The notes beneath the pieces are model-generated. The model saw nothing but the letters and a program-made list of their open reading frames with translations. It made no database searches and had not been told where the DNA came from. From Actinocorallia populi (lineage in GTDB: Bacteria; Actinomycetota; Actinomycetes; Streptosporangiales; Streptosporangiaceae), in contig NZ_PVZV01000001.1 in assembly GCF_002995495.1 (NCBI RefSeq), forward strand, positions 558,001 through 622,000: 64,000 bases of DNA, written 5' to 3'. A program made the position numbers and the translations under genes. Shown here piece by piece: positions 25,088 through 32,663 of the stretch. The first letter of the stretch is position 1. Each line of letters begins with the position of its first letter.

Positions 25088-25256
25088 GTCCAGCAGAGGA
25101 CGACTCGTTCGAACTCCAGGACGCCCGGCAGGACCAGGTGGGAGTCCACGGACAGAACGGCCGAACGAACGAACCGGATCGGTCGAGCATCGGCTCATGG
25201 CGGCAGAACCGCGACATGACCAGGGCTCCGAAGTCAGGCGGCCCAAAGGGCGATCC

Positions 25257-25278
25257 TTCTCCCCCGTACGGGGGAGAA
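25257..25278. terminator. 22-bp perfect palindrome downstream of the epimerase operon
   Basis: TTCTCCCCC-GTAC-GGGGGAGAA at 25257-25278 lies 170 bp after the epimerase and about 100 bp before the next gene. It may act as a terminator or an operator. The remaining 25088-25374 interval shows no gene. Confidence 0.45.
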
Positions 25279-25374
25279 AGCGCCGGCGTTCCACACCGTG
25301 GGGGGATCTCGCCCGGTCGACGCCCCGCAAGACTCGAACGCGTCTAGATCAACACACTTGGAAGGCAGGTTCAG

Positions 25375-26370
25375 GTGACACAAGGTTCTGGTGAGTTTCC
25401 TGCCGAGATGAGTGCGCGCGCGCGATGGAGCGCGGTGCGCAGGCTCGCGGGCTATGCCGCGGCCCTCAGCATGTCGCTCTACCTGGCGGTCAAGCTCATC
25501 TGGGTCGCTGCGGCGCTGCTCGGGCACGGTCCGGACGACTACGGCACCGCCGACTGGGTGCTACTGAACATCGTCACCGTGGTGATGGCGATGACCGGGA
25601 TCGCACTGGGGCTGGCGCTGGCACAGCGATGGGGCCGTCGGCTGCCGGCCATGCCGGTGATCTTCTTTTCCTGGGTGGGTGCGGGCTTCCTGGTCCCGAT
25701 GCTTCCCTACTCGGTGATCAAAGGCGTCCTCGGCGCACTCGGGGTCGATCTGGGTGGCGGTGAGGACTCCGCCTCGGCTCCGCGAGGGGAGACGGTCTTC
25801 CTCACCATCGGCTTCGCCGGTATGGCCGTGGGGCTGGCCGTGGCCTTGCCGATCTACCTGAGGGAGAGATGGCCGAAGGCCTTCCTCGGCCGCGTCGGGG
25901 ACGGCCCTGCCCGCTCATGGGCCCTGGTCACGATGGCGATGGCGGTGGCTTCCGGGCTGGGACTGGCCTGGTCCTACTGGGCGCTGGGCGGGACGCTGGG
26001 CCTCGACCCGGCTCATCGCGACCGCTGGGATCTCAACGGGCGATTGCTGAACGCGAGTTCGGGACTGTGGGCCCTGCTCGGAGCTTGGAGCACCTGGACA
26101 CTCACGCGCTGCCGACCGGCCCGGCTTCGGCGGTGGATCCCCATGACGCTGGCCTTCGGGGCTTCAGGCTCGCTATTCGCGTGGAGCAGTTGGAAGCTGC
26201 CGATGGTGATCCTGCAGCCCGGAGGTTTCGTGACCGCCGAATACACGATGGTCGCAGTCATTCAACACGCCTTGGGCATCGCCGTCGGCCTGATCTTCAT
26301 GGCCGCCATCCTGCGTGTCGCCCGGAGAAAAGACAAAGCGCCGATAAGGAATACCACAGGACTCGAATAA
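25375..26370 (+). CDS. polytopic membrane protein of unknown function
   Basis: 331 aa with about eight hydrophobic helices, for example AALSMSLYLAVKLIWVAAAL, VLLNIVTVVMAMTGIALGLA, FFSWVGAGFLVPMLP, TIGFAGMAVGLAVALPIYL and a last one near HALGIAVGLIFMAAIL. Short charged termini, with no recognisable enzymatic motif. The start is GTG at 25375 (AGGTTCAG upstream); an ATG at 25408 is an alternative. It stands alone between two non-coding stretches of the island. It resembles actinobacterial hypothetical membrane proteins, but no family can be named. Confidence 0.75.
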   Translation: MTQGSGEFPAEMSARARWSAVRRLAGYAAALSMSLYLAVKLIWVAAALLGHGPDDYGTADWVLLNIVTVVMAMTGIALGLALAQRWGRRLPAMPVIFFSWVGAGFLVPMLPYSVIKGVLGALGVDLGGGEDSASAPRGETVFLTIGFAGMAVGLAVALPIYLRERWPKAFLGRVGDGPARSWALVTMAMAVASGLGLAWSYWALGGTLGLDPAHRDRWDLNGRLLNASSGLWALLGAWSTWTLTRCRPARLRRWIPMTLAFGASGSLFAWSSWKLPMVILQPGGFVTAEYTMVAVIQHALGIAVGLIFMAAILRVARRKDKAPIRNTTGLE

Positions 26371-27289
26371 GCGCCCTGCCCCAGTAACCCGGCTGGAGGA
26401 ATGTCCTCAATCCTAAGGACCACGGGTGGAAGAACCTCCGTCCCCGAGCGTGGGACGACTGGCCGCTGACCTGCTGCCCTCCGGCGTCAGCCGTCCATGC
26501 CGCCGTGCCCCGCCAGAGGAACCATGAGCCCACCGGCCGAACACCTTCGCGGTCCAGATCGACTCCCACGGCGTCAAGCGCCGCCGGGCCCGAGACATGA
26601 CATGCAGGTACAAGGTCGGCGACGCCCATCGACCGCACCGCCAGCAGCCCAGACCTCCAGACCACCGGGGAATCGAGGAGGAAGGTCACCTGGGCCCGGA
26701 AACCGGGAAAGACCGTGGGTTCAAATCCCGCAACGATCATTGCGAGTTTCGAGGGCGCCCTTGGGGCCTGGGCGAGCACACACCCGGACATGGAAGACGC
26801 ACACGGCGGCGAGACCGTCCCGGGCATAGAGCTGGAGCTCGTGGCCGACGACGCGCGGTGCGCGGCCCAGCTCGCCCGCCTGCTGGGCGTGCATCCCAGC
26901 TCGGTCAGCCGCACGCTGTCCTCCGCCGCCGGGCGAGGCATCTGCCTGCCCCCGCACACCGTCGACCCCGTCACCAAAAGGCGCTCTTTCTCCACCACGG
27001 CGTTCCTGGAGCCCAGCCCGCATAAGCCCAAAAGCCGCAATGAGCGGATCTTGAGTGTCCGATGTAACGGATACATCGCAAGCCGCGCGACCATCGTCGC
27101 GGCAGAGCCGCTGGTCAGCGTGTTGGGCAGGCTCTGATGTATGTGATAGCCATTCTTGTCCACGACACGTCTGCTTACGCTAGATGAAGGAATCCTTCAT
27201 CCGATGAAAGCGACCTACAGAACCATCGCACAGGCCCCGCCAGCAGAGACGCATGGCCATATAGGTGTTGAACCCATGGGGGTCAGCCC
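26371..27289. other. non-coding stretch with repeat and tRNA-like remnants
   Basis: About 920 bp with no convincing gene. It holds a tRNA T-arm-like sequence (GTGGGTTCAAATCCCGC, about 26717-26733, followed by AACGATCA) without a matching 5' half, and the left MITE-like repeat at 27007-27083. An open frame at 26715-27137 contains a short HTH-like stretch (CAAQLARLLGVHPSSVSRTL), but it begins in the T-arm-like segment and has no ribosome-binding site. Confidence 0.5.
27007..27083 (+). repeat. MITE-like repeat, left copy
   Basis: About 77 bp similar to the reverse complement of 28347-28431: both read TGGARCCCA..., CATAARCCCA, CRATGAG/CAACGAG, GATCTTGRGTG and then a CGATGTA...TACATCG hairpin (27060-27078 here). 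It brackets, with its inverted partner, the frameshifted VOC gene. Confidence 0.55.
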
Positions 27290-28146
27290 CTACGAGGGTC
27301 CTTGCGGAGGGCGAGTGCGCAGGTTCTTTCCCTTGAAAGGGCGTAGCAGGCTCTGGAAGCTCAGCAGGGAAGCCTTGCCGCGAGGCGGGCAGAGCAGAGC
27401 CAGGTGGGCGCCTTGCGGGTCGATCAGATCGCAGAACCGGCCCTGGTCCCGGTCGACGGGGGCGGTGCGGATCTGAGCGCAGACCTCGACCGCCCGGGCG
27501 GCGGCCTCATCGCAGTCGTCCACCGTGAAGTGCGGTACCCAGTGGGGCGCAGCCGTCGGCGGCCACCGATCACCCATGGCCATCGCGTCGGCCACGGGAC
27601 CGTCCCGGTCGGCCCACACCAGGCGGTCCTCGGACCGGCTCACCGACCTCCAGCCCAGGAGTTCCTCATAGAAGCCACAGGCGCCGACAGGTCACGGCTG
27701 GCCAACTCGACCCAGGACAAGGCACCAGGCTCGTCGACCACCGAGGCTCCCTGGTGGCGGTAGGGTTGCCACAGGCCGAACTCCACTCCCTCTGCGTCCT
27801 GGGCCAAGCCCAGCAGGCCCAGGTCCTCCATCTCGGTCGGCGGCAGCAGCACCCGCCCGCCGAGGTCCGGCACCCGCTGCAAGGACTCCTGCGAATCGGG
27901 GGTCTGGAAGTAGAGCAGCCAGGTCGCGGGTGAAGAAGAATCGGTCGTGGCCGACATCCCGCTCACCTCGCCTCCCGTCGGACCCGGCAGGGTGAAGACC
28001 GTGTAGTCGCCCACCAGATCACTGCTCAGCACATAGGACTCCCAGCCGAACAGCATCCCGTAGAACGCCTTGGACGCCTCGATGTCGGAGCTGTGCAGCC
28101 CTGACCATGACGGTCTGCCCCAGGCGTAACCGAGTACCTCCGGCAC
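27290..28146 (-). pseudogene. two-domain VOC (glyoxalase/bleomycin-resistance-like) protein, frameshifted
   Basis: From the GTG at 28146 (GGAGGTGGGG upstream), the first frame encodes one VOC domain: GRPSWSGLHSSDIEASKAFY, LFGWE, LGLAQDAEGVEFGLW, then SWVELASRDLSAPVA. It then runs out of frame near 27660. The second frame resumes exactly as FYEELLGWR..., PHFTVDDCDEAAARAVEV, and FCDLIDPQGAHLALL to 27290. One missing base at GTGGCTTCTAT explains the break. Intact homologues are tandem-VOC proteins of about 260 aa. It is either a decayed gene or a sequencing error; its lying within repeats favours decay. Confidence 0.75.
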
Positions 28147-28346
28147 CGAACCCCACCTCCCTGCCTCTCCCCGAGCGGCCCGGCCTCTGATCAGCACTCT
28201 CTCCCACCGATCGCCACGACCATCGCCAAAAACCCAAAATGGGCACATTGTCAGCAAAAGCCATTGAAATTAGATCAGAGAAGACGAAACCGGACTCCCC
28301 GGTTCGGGTGTCCGTAAGAGCGGTGTCATGGAGTGCACCCGTAACC

Positions 28347-28431
28347 CGATGTACCGAATAAGGGGCCGTTGCCCGGTACATCGACCACCCAAGATCTACT
28401 CGTTGTGGATCCTGGGTTTATGTGGGTTCCA
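28347..28431 (-). repeat. MITE-like repeat, right inverted copy
   Basis: Inverted relative to 27007-27083. A hairpin CGATGTACC...GGTACATCG (28347-28355 and 28375-28383) is followed by sequence similar to the left copy, ending GGGTTCCA at 28431. The larger loop here (19 nt) against 5 nt in the left copy shows they have diverged. Confidence 0.55.
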
Positions 28432-28905
28432 GCACTGGACCCCATCTACGCCCTGGCCTACCTGGGGTACCCGCTGCCGGGCATCCGATCGCCGGGCAGT
28501 TCAAGTTCGCTTCCGCCGGTACGACCTTCCCAAGAGGAAGGCATCGGCTGGGGATGGCTACTGGTGATCGGCGCGCTCGCCTTGGCCCTCGGCGGATGGG
28601 CTGCCATGTGGCAACGCAACCGCTAGACCTCCGGGTAGCCCTTCGCCAGTGGACCACTACTCCCGCAGAAGGATTGCGGGCATGGCATCCCTGCGGCCGC
28701 GGCCTGCAGCGGCCTCATCGATGCGAGTGAGGCTCCCGCTTTCCCCGCAGAAGCCGTGTAGGACAGCCCTGCAGCCGCTCTTGCAAGTGTCTTACCAAGG
28801 GATATCTGCATCCGGATCCGGGCTGGGAGGCAGCCGTAGCAGTGGGTTTCACTGCCTGCGTAAGCCCCGGATCGGCAGTGCTGCCACAACCGTGTGGAGG
28901 CGGTG
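28432..28905. other. intergenic stretch without a supported gene
   Basis: A frame at 28369-28626 could encode 85 aa with one hydrophobic helix (GWGWLLVIGALALALGGWAA), but it begins inside the MITE-like repeat, so it is doubtful. The rest, up to the winged-helix gene, shows no coding signature or clear repeat. Confidence 0.4.
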
Positions 28906-29796
28906 ATGCGAATGACCGCCCAGCGGCACCCCGGGAACGTTACGCTCTGCTCTGTGGTCAATTACACGCATTCGGTGAGCGCTTCCCGTCAGGCGTTCAC
29001 CGACGCGCTGGAGCACGTCGAGGGCGACATCCAAGTGCTTCAAGCTCGGCAGGCCGGTCTCCGCATCACTATCAGTGATGCGGAGACCGCCCTGGAGCGC
29101 TGCGAGAGCCGACTGGCCTTCCTGGCACAGTCCAAGGATGTTCTGACCCAGCTGGTCTTGGACACAGCGAACGCAGCGCAAGAAGCAGGCTCCTCCACCG
29201 GATCCGCCGATCCCCCGCCGACCGATGCGCAGTCCTCGGCCGATAGGGACGGGGAGCCTGCAGATGCCCCGCTCAGCCGTTGCGACCAGATCCAGGAGGT
29301 CGTCGACCGGCACCCCGATCGTGAATTCCGTCCCCGGGAGATCGCTGAGCTACTGGGCTGGAACGATGAGGGCAACGATGAGACCGCCAAGGTGCGGTCG
29401 TTGATGAAGTACATGGAAAAGCGCGGGCGTCTTCGCAAGAACGCCGACGGGGCCTACCAGTCGCTCGCCGCCTCCTCTCGGGCTGCGCAGAGCGGGCCCC
29501 ACCAGGAAGCCGACCCAAGTGGGGAAACGCCTTCAGCCGATGCTCCGGGCAGGTCCTCGCGCAGGTCCCGCACTCAGGCCGACTCCATCGATGTGTCCCA
29601 GGTGCTGGCGTACGTACGCGAGAGTCCCGACCGGAAGTTCCGGCCCCACCAGATCGCCGATGAACTCGCGATCCTGGACCAGGACGCGCTGCGCCGTGTG
29701 CTGAAGGAACTGGTCGAGCAGGGGCGGATGTCGGCGTGCTCGAGCGGGCGGTACCAGTACGTCCAGCAGCCCCACGCTTCGGGGAGGGCCATGTAG
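28906..29796 (+). CDS. coiled-coil protein with two winged-helix domains
   Basis: 296 aa from the ATG at 28906, which has GGAGG five bases upstream. Residues about 25-95 form a predicted coiled coil (ALEHVEGDIQVLQARQAGLR; DAETALERCESRLAFLAQSK), like a dimerisation arm. Two winged-helix repeats follow: CDQIQEVVDRHPDREFRPRE, and after a Ser-rich linker, VSQVLAYVRESPDRKFRPHQ. Each has the same xxxRpxxIAeLLG/DELAI core and ends with a GxYQ wing. This looks like a DNA-binding protein of an accessory region, possibly related to the recombinase-like module downstream. A U-tailed hairpin follows it. No named family. Confidence 0.7.
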   Translation: MRMTAQRHPGNVTLCSVVNYTHSVSASRQAFTDALEHVEGDIQVLQARQAGLRITISDAETALERCESRLAFLAQSKDVLTQLVLDTANAAQEAGSSTGSADPPPTDAQSSADRDGEPADAPLSRCDQIQEVVDRHPDREFRPREIAELLGWNDEGNDETAKVRSLMKYMEKRGRLRKNADGAYQSLAASSRAAQSGPHQEADPSGETPSADAPGRSSRRSRTQADSIDVSQVLAYVRESPDRKFRPHQIADELAILDQDALRRVLKELVEQGRMSACSSGRYQYVQQPHASGRAM

Positions 29797-29903
29797 ACGT
29801 GTGGCCATCTCACGGCAGAGACCATGAGATGGTCCCGAGTCCTGTGAAAAGGGGCTCGCCGCTGGGCTGCCACCCGGCGGCGAGCCGACACCGCAACCGT
29901 CAC

Positions 29904-29930
29904 CCCAGCACCGAATAGCTGCTGGGTTTT
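29904..29930 (+). terminator. Rho-independent terminator
   Basis: CCCAGCA-ccgaatagc-TGCTGGG followed directly by TTTT, 108 bp after the winged-helix gene. Confidence 0.7.
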
Positions 29931-29936
29931 CACCGA

Positions 29937-30002
29937 ACGGCAGGGCCACCCCCGACCATACCGGGCGATGTCCCGGTGTGGTCGCTTTTCGTGCCCTGCC
30001 GT
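29937..30002 (+). promoter_or_regulatory. nested inverted repeats upstream of recombinase-like gene
   Basis: An outer 10-bp perfect pair ACGGCAGGGC/GCCCTGCCGT (29937-29946, 29993-30002) encloses a 12-bp pair GACCATACCGGG/CCCGGTGTGGTC with one mismatch (29954-29965, 29972-29983). It would fold into a long bulged hairpin 50 bp before the GTG start at 30054. It could be a cruciform protein-binding site, a leader structure or an element end. Confidence 0.5.
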
Positions 30003-30053
30003 GAGCTAAGTGTGTCCGCCTTGTGGGCACTACGGCATATCACGAGGGGTTTT

Positions 30054-31136
30054 GTGAATCATTCGCCCGATTTCTCGGCTGTGAAGCGGCCCGGCTCCGA
30101 GGAACGTGGTCAGCACAGGAGAGCACCCGGCCGGGACACCGCCGAGCCCGGCGTCTTGGGCTATCGGTGGGAGATAGCTGCGGCGATTCAGGGGTTCCGG
30201 CCAGCGGAGTGGTCGGCGGCCTGGGTGACCACGGCGCAGGTGGTGCGGCGGATCGTCGCCGCCGTCGACCCGCCAGATCCCCAGCGGGCTCGGCAGCTGA
30301 TGCGGCTGGTGGCCCGTCTGGCGGCCTTCGTCTACAACGCCGGCCGTCCGGTCGGGTTCTCGACGCTGCTGGGCACAGAGCTGATCGACCGGTTCTGCGA
30401 GAGCGGGTGCGGTGGCCTCAGGCGCAGCACCCGCGAACAGTTCCGCAGGGAGCTGGAACGGCTGGCCCGCATCGTGTACGGCAGCAGCGGCCAGGCAGGT
30501 CTGTGGGTTTCGAGCAGGTGGCGCCCCTACACGGCGGTCGAGCTGACGGCGTTGTGGTGGTGCGCGACCGGCCAACGCACCGAGCAACTGAAGCGGGGGC
30601 ACCGGATGCTGCTGTGCCTGGGATACGGGTGCGGACTGCCGACGCGGAGAATTGTCGACCTGCGGGTCTGCGACGTGAGGTCTGCGGCCGAGGACGGGAC
30701 CGTCCGGCTCGACCTGCCGGGAGGCAGTGCGCCCGCGGTGTGCCTGCACGGCTGGGAGGACGTCCTGCGCGCCGAGATCACCGGGATGCGCCCGCAGGAA
30801 TACCTGTTCCAACCAGGGCGGGCCAGGCGGACGAGCGCTCTGGTCTCCGAACTGGTCCGCCGCTGCGAGCACACCGATGCCCCGCCTCTCCTGGTGAGCC
30901 GGCTGCACGCCACCTGGTTCACCGATCTGCTCCTGGCGCGTACGCCGTTCACTTCGATCGCCGCGCAGTGCGGCTCCGGTGAGCTGGCCCTCAAGACCCT
31001 GGCCCGGGTGCTTCCCTACCTGCCCGAAGCCGATCCCGGCCGGGCCGCGCTGCTGCTGCGCGGCCCGGCACCACAGCCCCCGGCCTCGCACCTGCCCGAC
31101 GTGCGCCGTCTCGAGGAGCGCACCGGGACGCTCTGA
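30054..31136 (+). CDS. tyrosine-recombinase-like protein lacking catalytic Tyr (copy A)
   Basis: 360 aa from the GTG at 30054, which has GAGGGG upstream. An N-terminal SAM-like core-binding region (about 75-150; STREQFRRELERLARIVYG) is followed by a region resembling an integrase catalytic domain: YTAVELTALWWCATGQRTEQ, LLCLGYGCGLPTRRIVDLRV and CDVRSA, then RLHATWFTDLLLARTPFTSI in place of the HxxR helix. The segment where Tyr is expected reads LARVLPYLPEA, so the nucleophile is not in place. It is a paralogue of the protein at 31749. Probably DNA-binding without strand exchange; this is inference. Confidence 0.65.
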   Translation: MNHSPDFSAVKRPGSEERGQHRRAPGRDTAEPGVLGYRWEIAAAIQGFRPAEWSAAWVTTAQVVRRIVAAVDPPDPQRARQLMRLVARLAAFVYNAGRPVGFSTLLGTELIDRFCESGCGGLRRSTREQFRRELERLARIVYGSSGQAGLWVSSRWRPYTAVELTALWWCATGQRTEQLKRGHRMLLCLGYGCGLPTRRIVDLRVCDVRSAAEDGTVRLDLPGGSAPAVCLHGWEDVLRAEITGMRPQEYLFQPGRARRTSALVSELVRRCEHTDAPPLLVSRLHATWFTDLLLARTPFTSIAAQCGSGELALKTLARVLPYLPEADPGRAALLLRGPAPQPPASHLPDVRRLEERTGTL

Positions 31137-31266
31137 TGGTGACCGGCTCCGCACAGCGATTCAGACCACCGGCCGCCCGGCAGCGCGGAAAAGACTGACG
31201 GTGTCCGCCCGCACGCCCGCAGCGGCGCCCGCTCGACCTCCGGCGTGCCCGGAAGATGAGGAACAC

Positions 31267-31623
31267 CTACCCATGCGATCCGCTGCCGTCTTCGAGGCTG
31301 CTGCCTTCGAGCAGGGCTCTTTCCGGGAACTCCGGCCACAGCCGCCGCTGCAGCGCCAACTCCAGGTTCGCGATCGTGATCAGGTCGGGCCACACCGCTC
31401 CGGCCAGGACGTTGGCGATCGTCTGCCGGTTCACACCGCTGAGGGCGCCCAGCCGCTTGGCGCTCACCGCCTGCTGGCCCATCGCCTCGGCCAGACGGGC
31501 CGCCAGCTGCTGGGCCACGCGCGCGCCGTGATGGTCGGCGAGGGCGGCCTGCGGCCAGTCGCCCTCGAGCACGTAGTCGCGGGGCCTTCTCGCACGAGAT
31601 TCGTCACCGGCCACGACCCACAT
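31267..31623 (-). CDS. XRE-family helix-turn-helix regulator
   Basis: 118 aa. The central HTH (QAVSAKRLGALSGVNRQTIA followed by NVLAGAVWPDLITIANLE) matches the Cro/C1 fold; the rest is hydrophilic. It starts at ATG 31623 with no clear ribosome-binding site, so it may be leaderless; a TTG at 31635 is in frame. It lies between two paralogous recombinase-like genes and diverges from the second, with about 125 bp between starts. It probably regulates the module and itself. Confidence 0.75.
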   Translation of the reverse strand: MWVVAGDESRARRPRDYVLEGDWPQAALADHHGARVAQQLAARLAEAMGQQAVSAKRLGALSGVNRQTIANVLAGAVWPDLITIANLELALQRRLWPEFPERALLEGSSLEDGSGSHG

Positions 31624-31748
31624 TGTGGACGACAAAGCCCAGACGAAACCGAAAAAGAGGTGCTAATGGTGTAGCACCCTCCGCAGTCCGGGCAGCTGTG
31701 ATCTTGAGGGGAAGATCTCCCTTCCTGGCACACCGACTGCGAGCGGAC

Positions 31749-32663
31749 ATGGCGGACAAGAACGGGGCGGCGATCGGGACCTACGCTCCGGCGGGCGACC
31801 CACCTGGGTGGCCGCGGGTGGCGGGGCAGGTGCGGGCGACCGTGGCGCTGGCGGCACCGGCCGTGCCGTATCCGGAGGACGAGCTGATGGGGGTGCTGGC
31901 CAAGCTGGCGCTGTTCGCCGACGCCGAGGGCTATCCGCTGGAGGCCGCCTCCTGGCTGTCGCGCGAGTACATCGAGCGGTTCGTGCTGGTGGGATGCGCG
32001 CACTTGGGGGAGGCCACGCGGGCGAACTACCGCTCCAAACTGCTGCGGCTGCGCGAAGCGGTGCTGGGAGGAGACTGCGCGAGCGGCACGCCCGCGCGGC
32101 TGTCGGGATCGGCGGCCTCGCGGCCCTACAGCCGGGCCGAGCAGGCCGCGCTGTGGGCGTGGGCGGCCGGGCAGCCCACCGAGGAGCTCCGGTGCGGGCT
32201 GAAGGTGCTGATGGCGCTCGGGCTGGGATGCGGCCTGGACTCCCGCGACGTCCTTCCGCTCCGCGCCCGCGACGTCCGCGCAACCGATGGGGTGGTCGTG
32301 GCGGTGCGGGGCAGACGCGCCCGGATGGTGGCCTGCCGCCGCCCTTGGGAACGGGTTCTGGCCTCAGAGGCCGCCCGCGTCAAGCCCGAGCGGTACCTGC
32401 TGCGGCCACAGGTGGCGAACCGGGGCGGCAACCTCGTCACCAACTTCGTCTCCCGCGCCCATCCCGCCCCCGGCACCCCGGCGCTCAAGACCACACGGCT
32501 GCGGGCGACCTGGCTGGTCTCCCTGATCGACGCAGGACTGCCACTACCGGTCATCGTGGCCGCCGCGGGCCTGCAGACCCTGCACGGCCTCAGCCGCATC
32601 CTGACCCACGTGCACAACGTCGGCCCGGAGGTCGCCGCGACGCTGCTGCGAGGACAGGAATGA
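31749..32663 (+). CDS. tyrosine-recombinase-like protein lacking catalytic Tyr (copy B)
   Basis: 304 aa from the ATG at 31749. Core-binding-like segment LGEATRANYRSKLLRLREAV; catalytic-domain-like segment YSRAEQAALWAWAAGQPTEE, LMALGLGCGLDSRDVLPLRA, VVVAVRGRRARMV; then TTRLRATWLVSLIDAGLPLP, matching the HxLRHT helix with His replaced by Thr but Arg kept. The terminal LSRILTHVHN aligns with the usual YTHV but has Leu at the Tyr position, and no Tyr follows. Its stop overlaps the start of the DDE gene (ATGA), so the two are probably translated together. Confidence 0.65.
   Translation: MADKNGAAIGTYAPAGDPPGWPRVAGQVRATVALAAPAVPYPEDELMGVLAKLALFADAEGYPLEAASWLSREYIERFVLVGCAHLGEATRANYRSKLLRLREAVLGGDCASGTPARLSGSAASRPYSRAEQAALWAWAAGQPTEELRCGLKVLMALGLGCGLDSRDVLPLRARDVRATDGVVVAVRGRRARMVACRRPWERVLASEAARVKPERYLLRPQVANRGGNLVTNFVSRAHPAPGTPALKTTRLRATWLVSLIDAGLPLPVIVAAAGLQTLHGLSRILTHVHNVGPEVAATLLRGQE

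Noticed and set aside
26650-26742. A complete tRNA gene
   Set aside because: Only the T-arm and possible 3' acceptor are recognisable; no D-arm, anticodon arm or complementary 5' acceptor.
26715-27137. A 140-aa DNA-binding protein
   Set aside because: No ribosome-binding site, it begins in tRNA-like sequence and runs through the MITE-like repeat; the short HTH-like stretch is not enough.
28369-28626. An 85-aa membrane protein
   Set aside because: Its first part is the MITE-like repeat and there is no good start; the single hydrophobic stretch may be chance.
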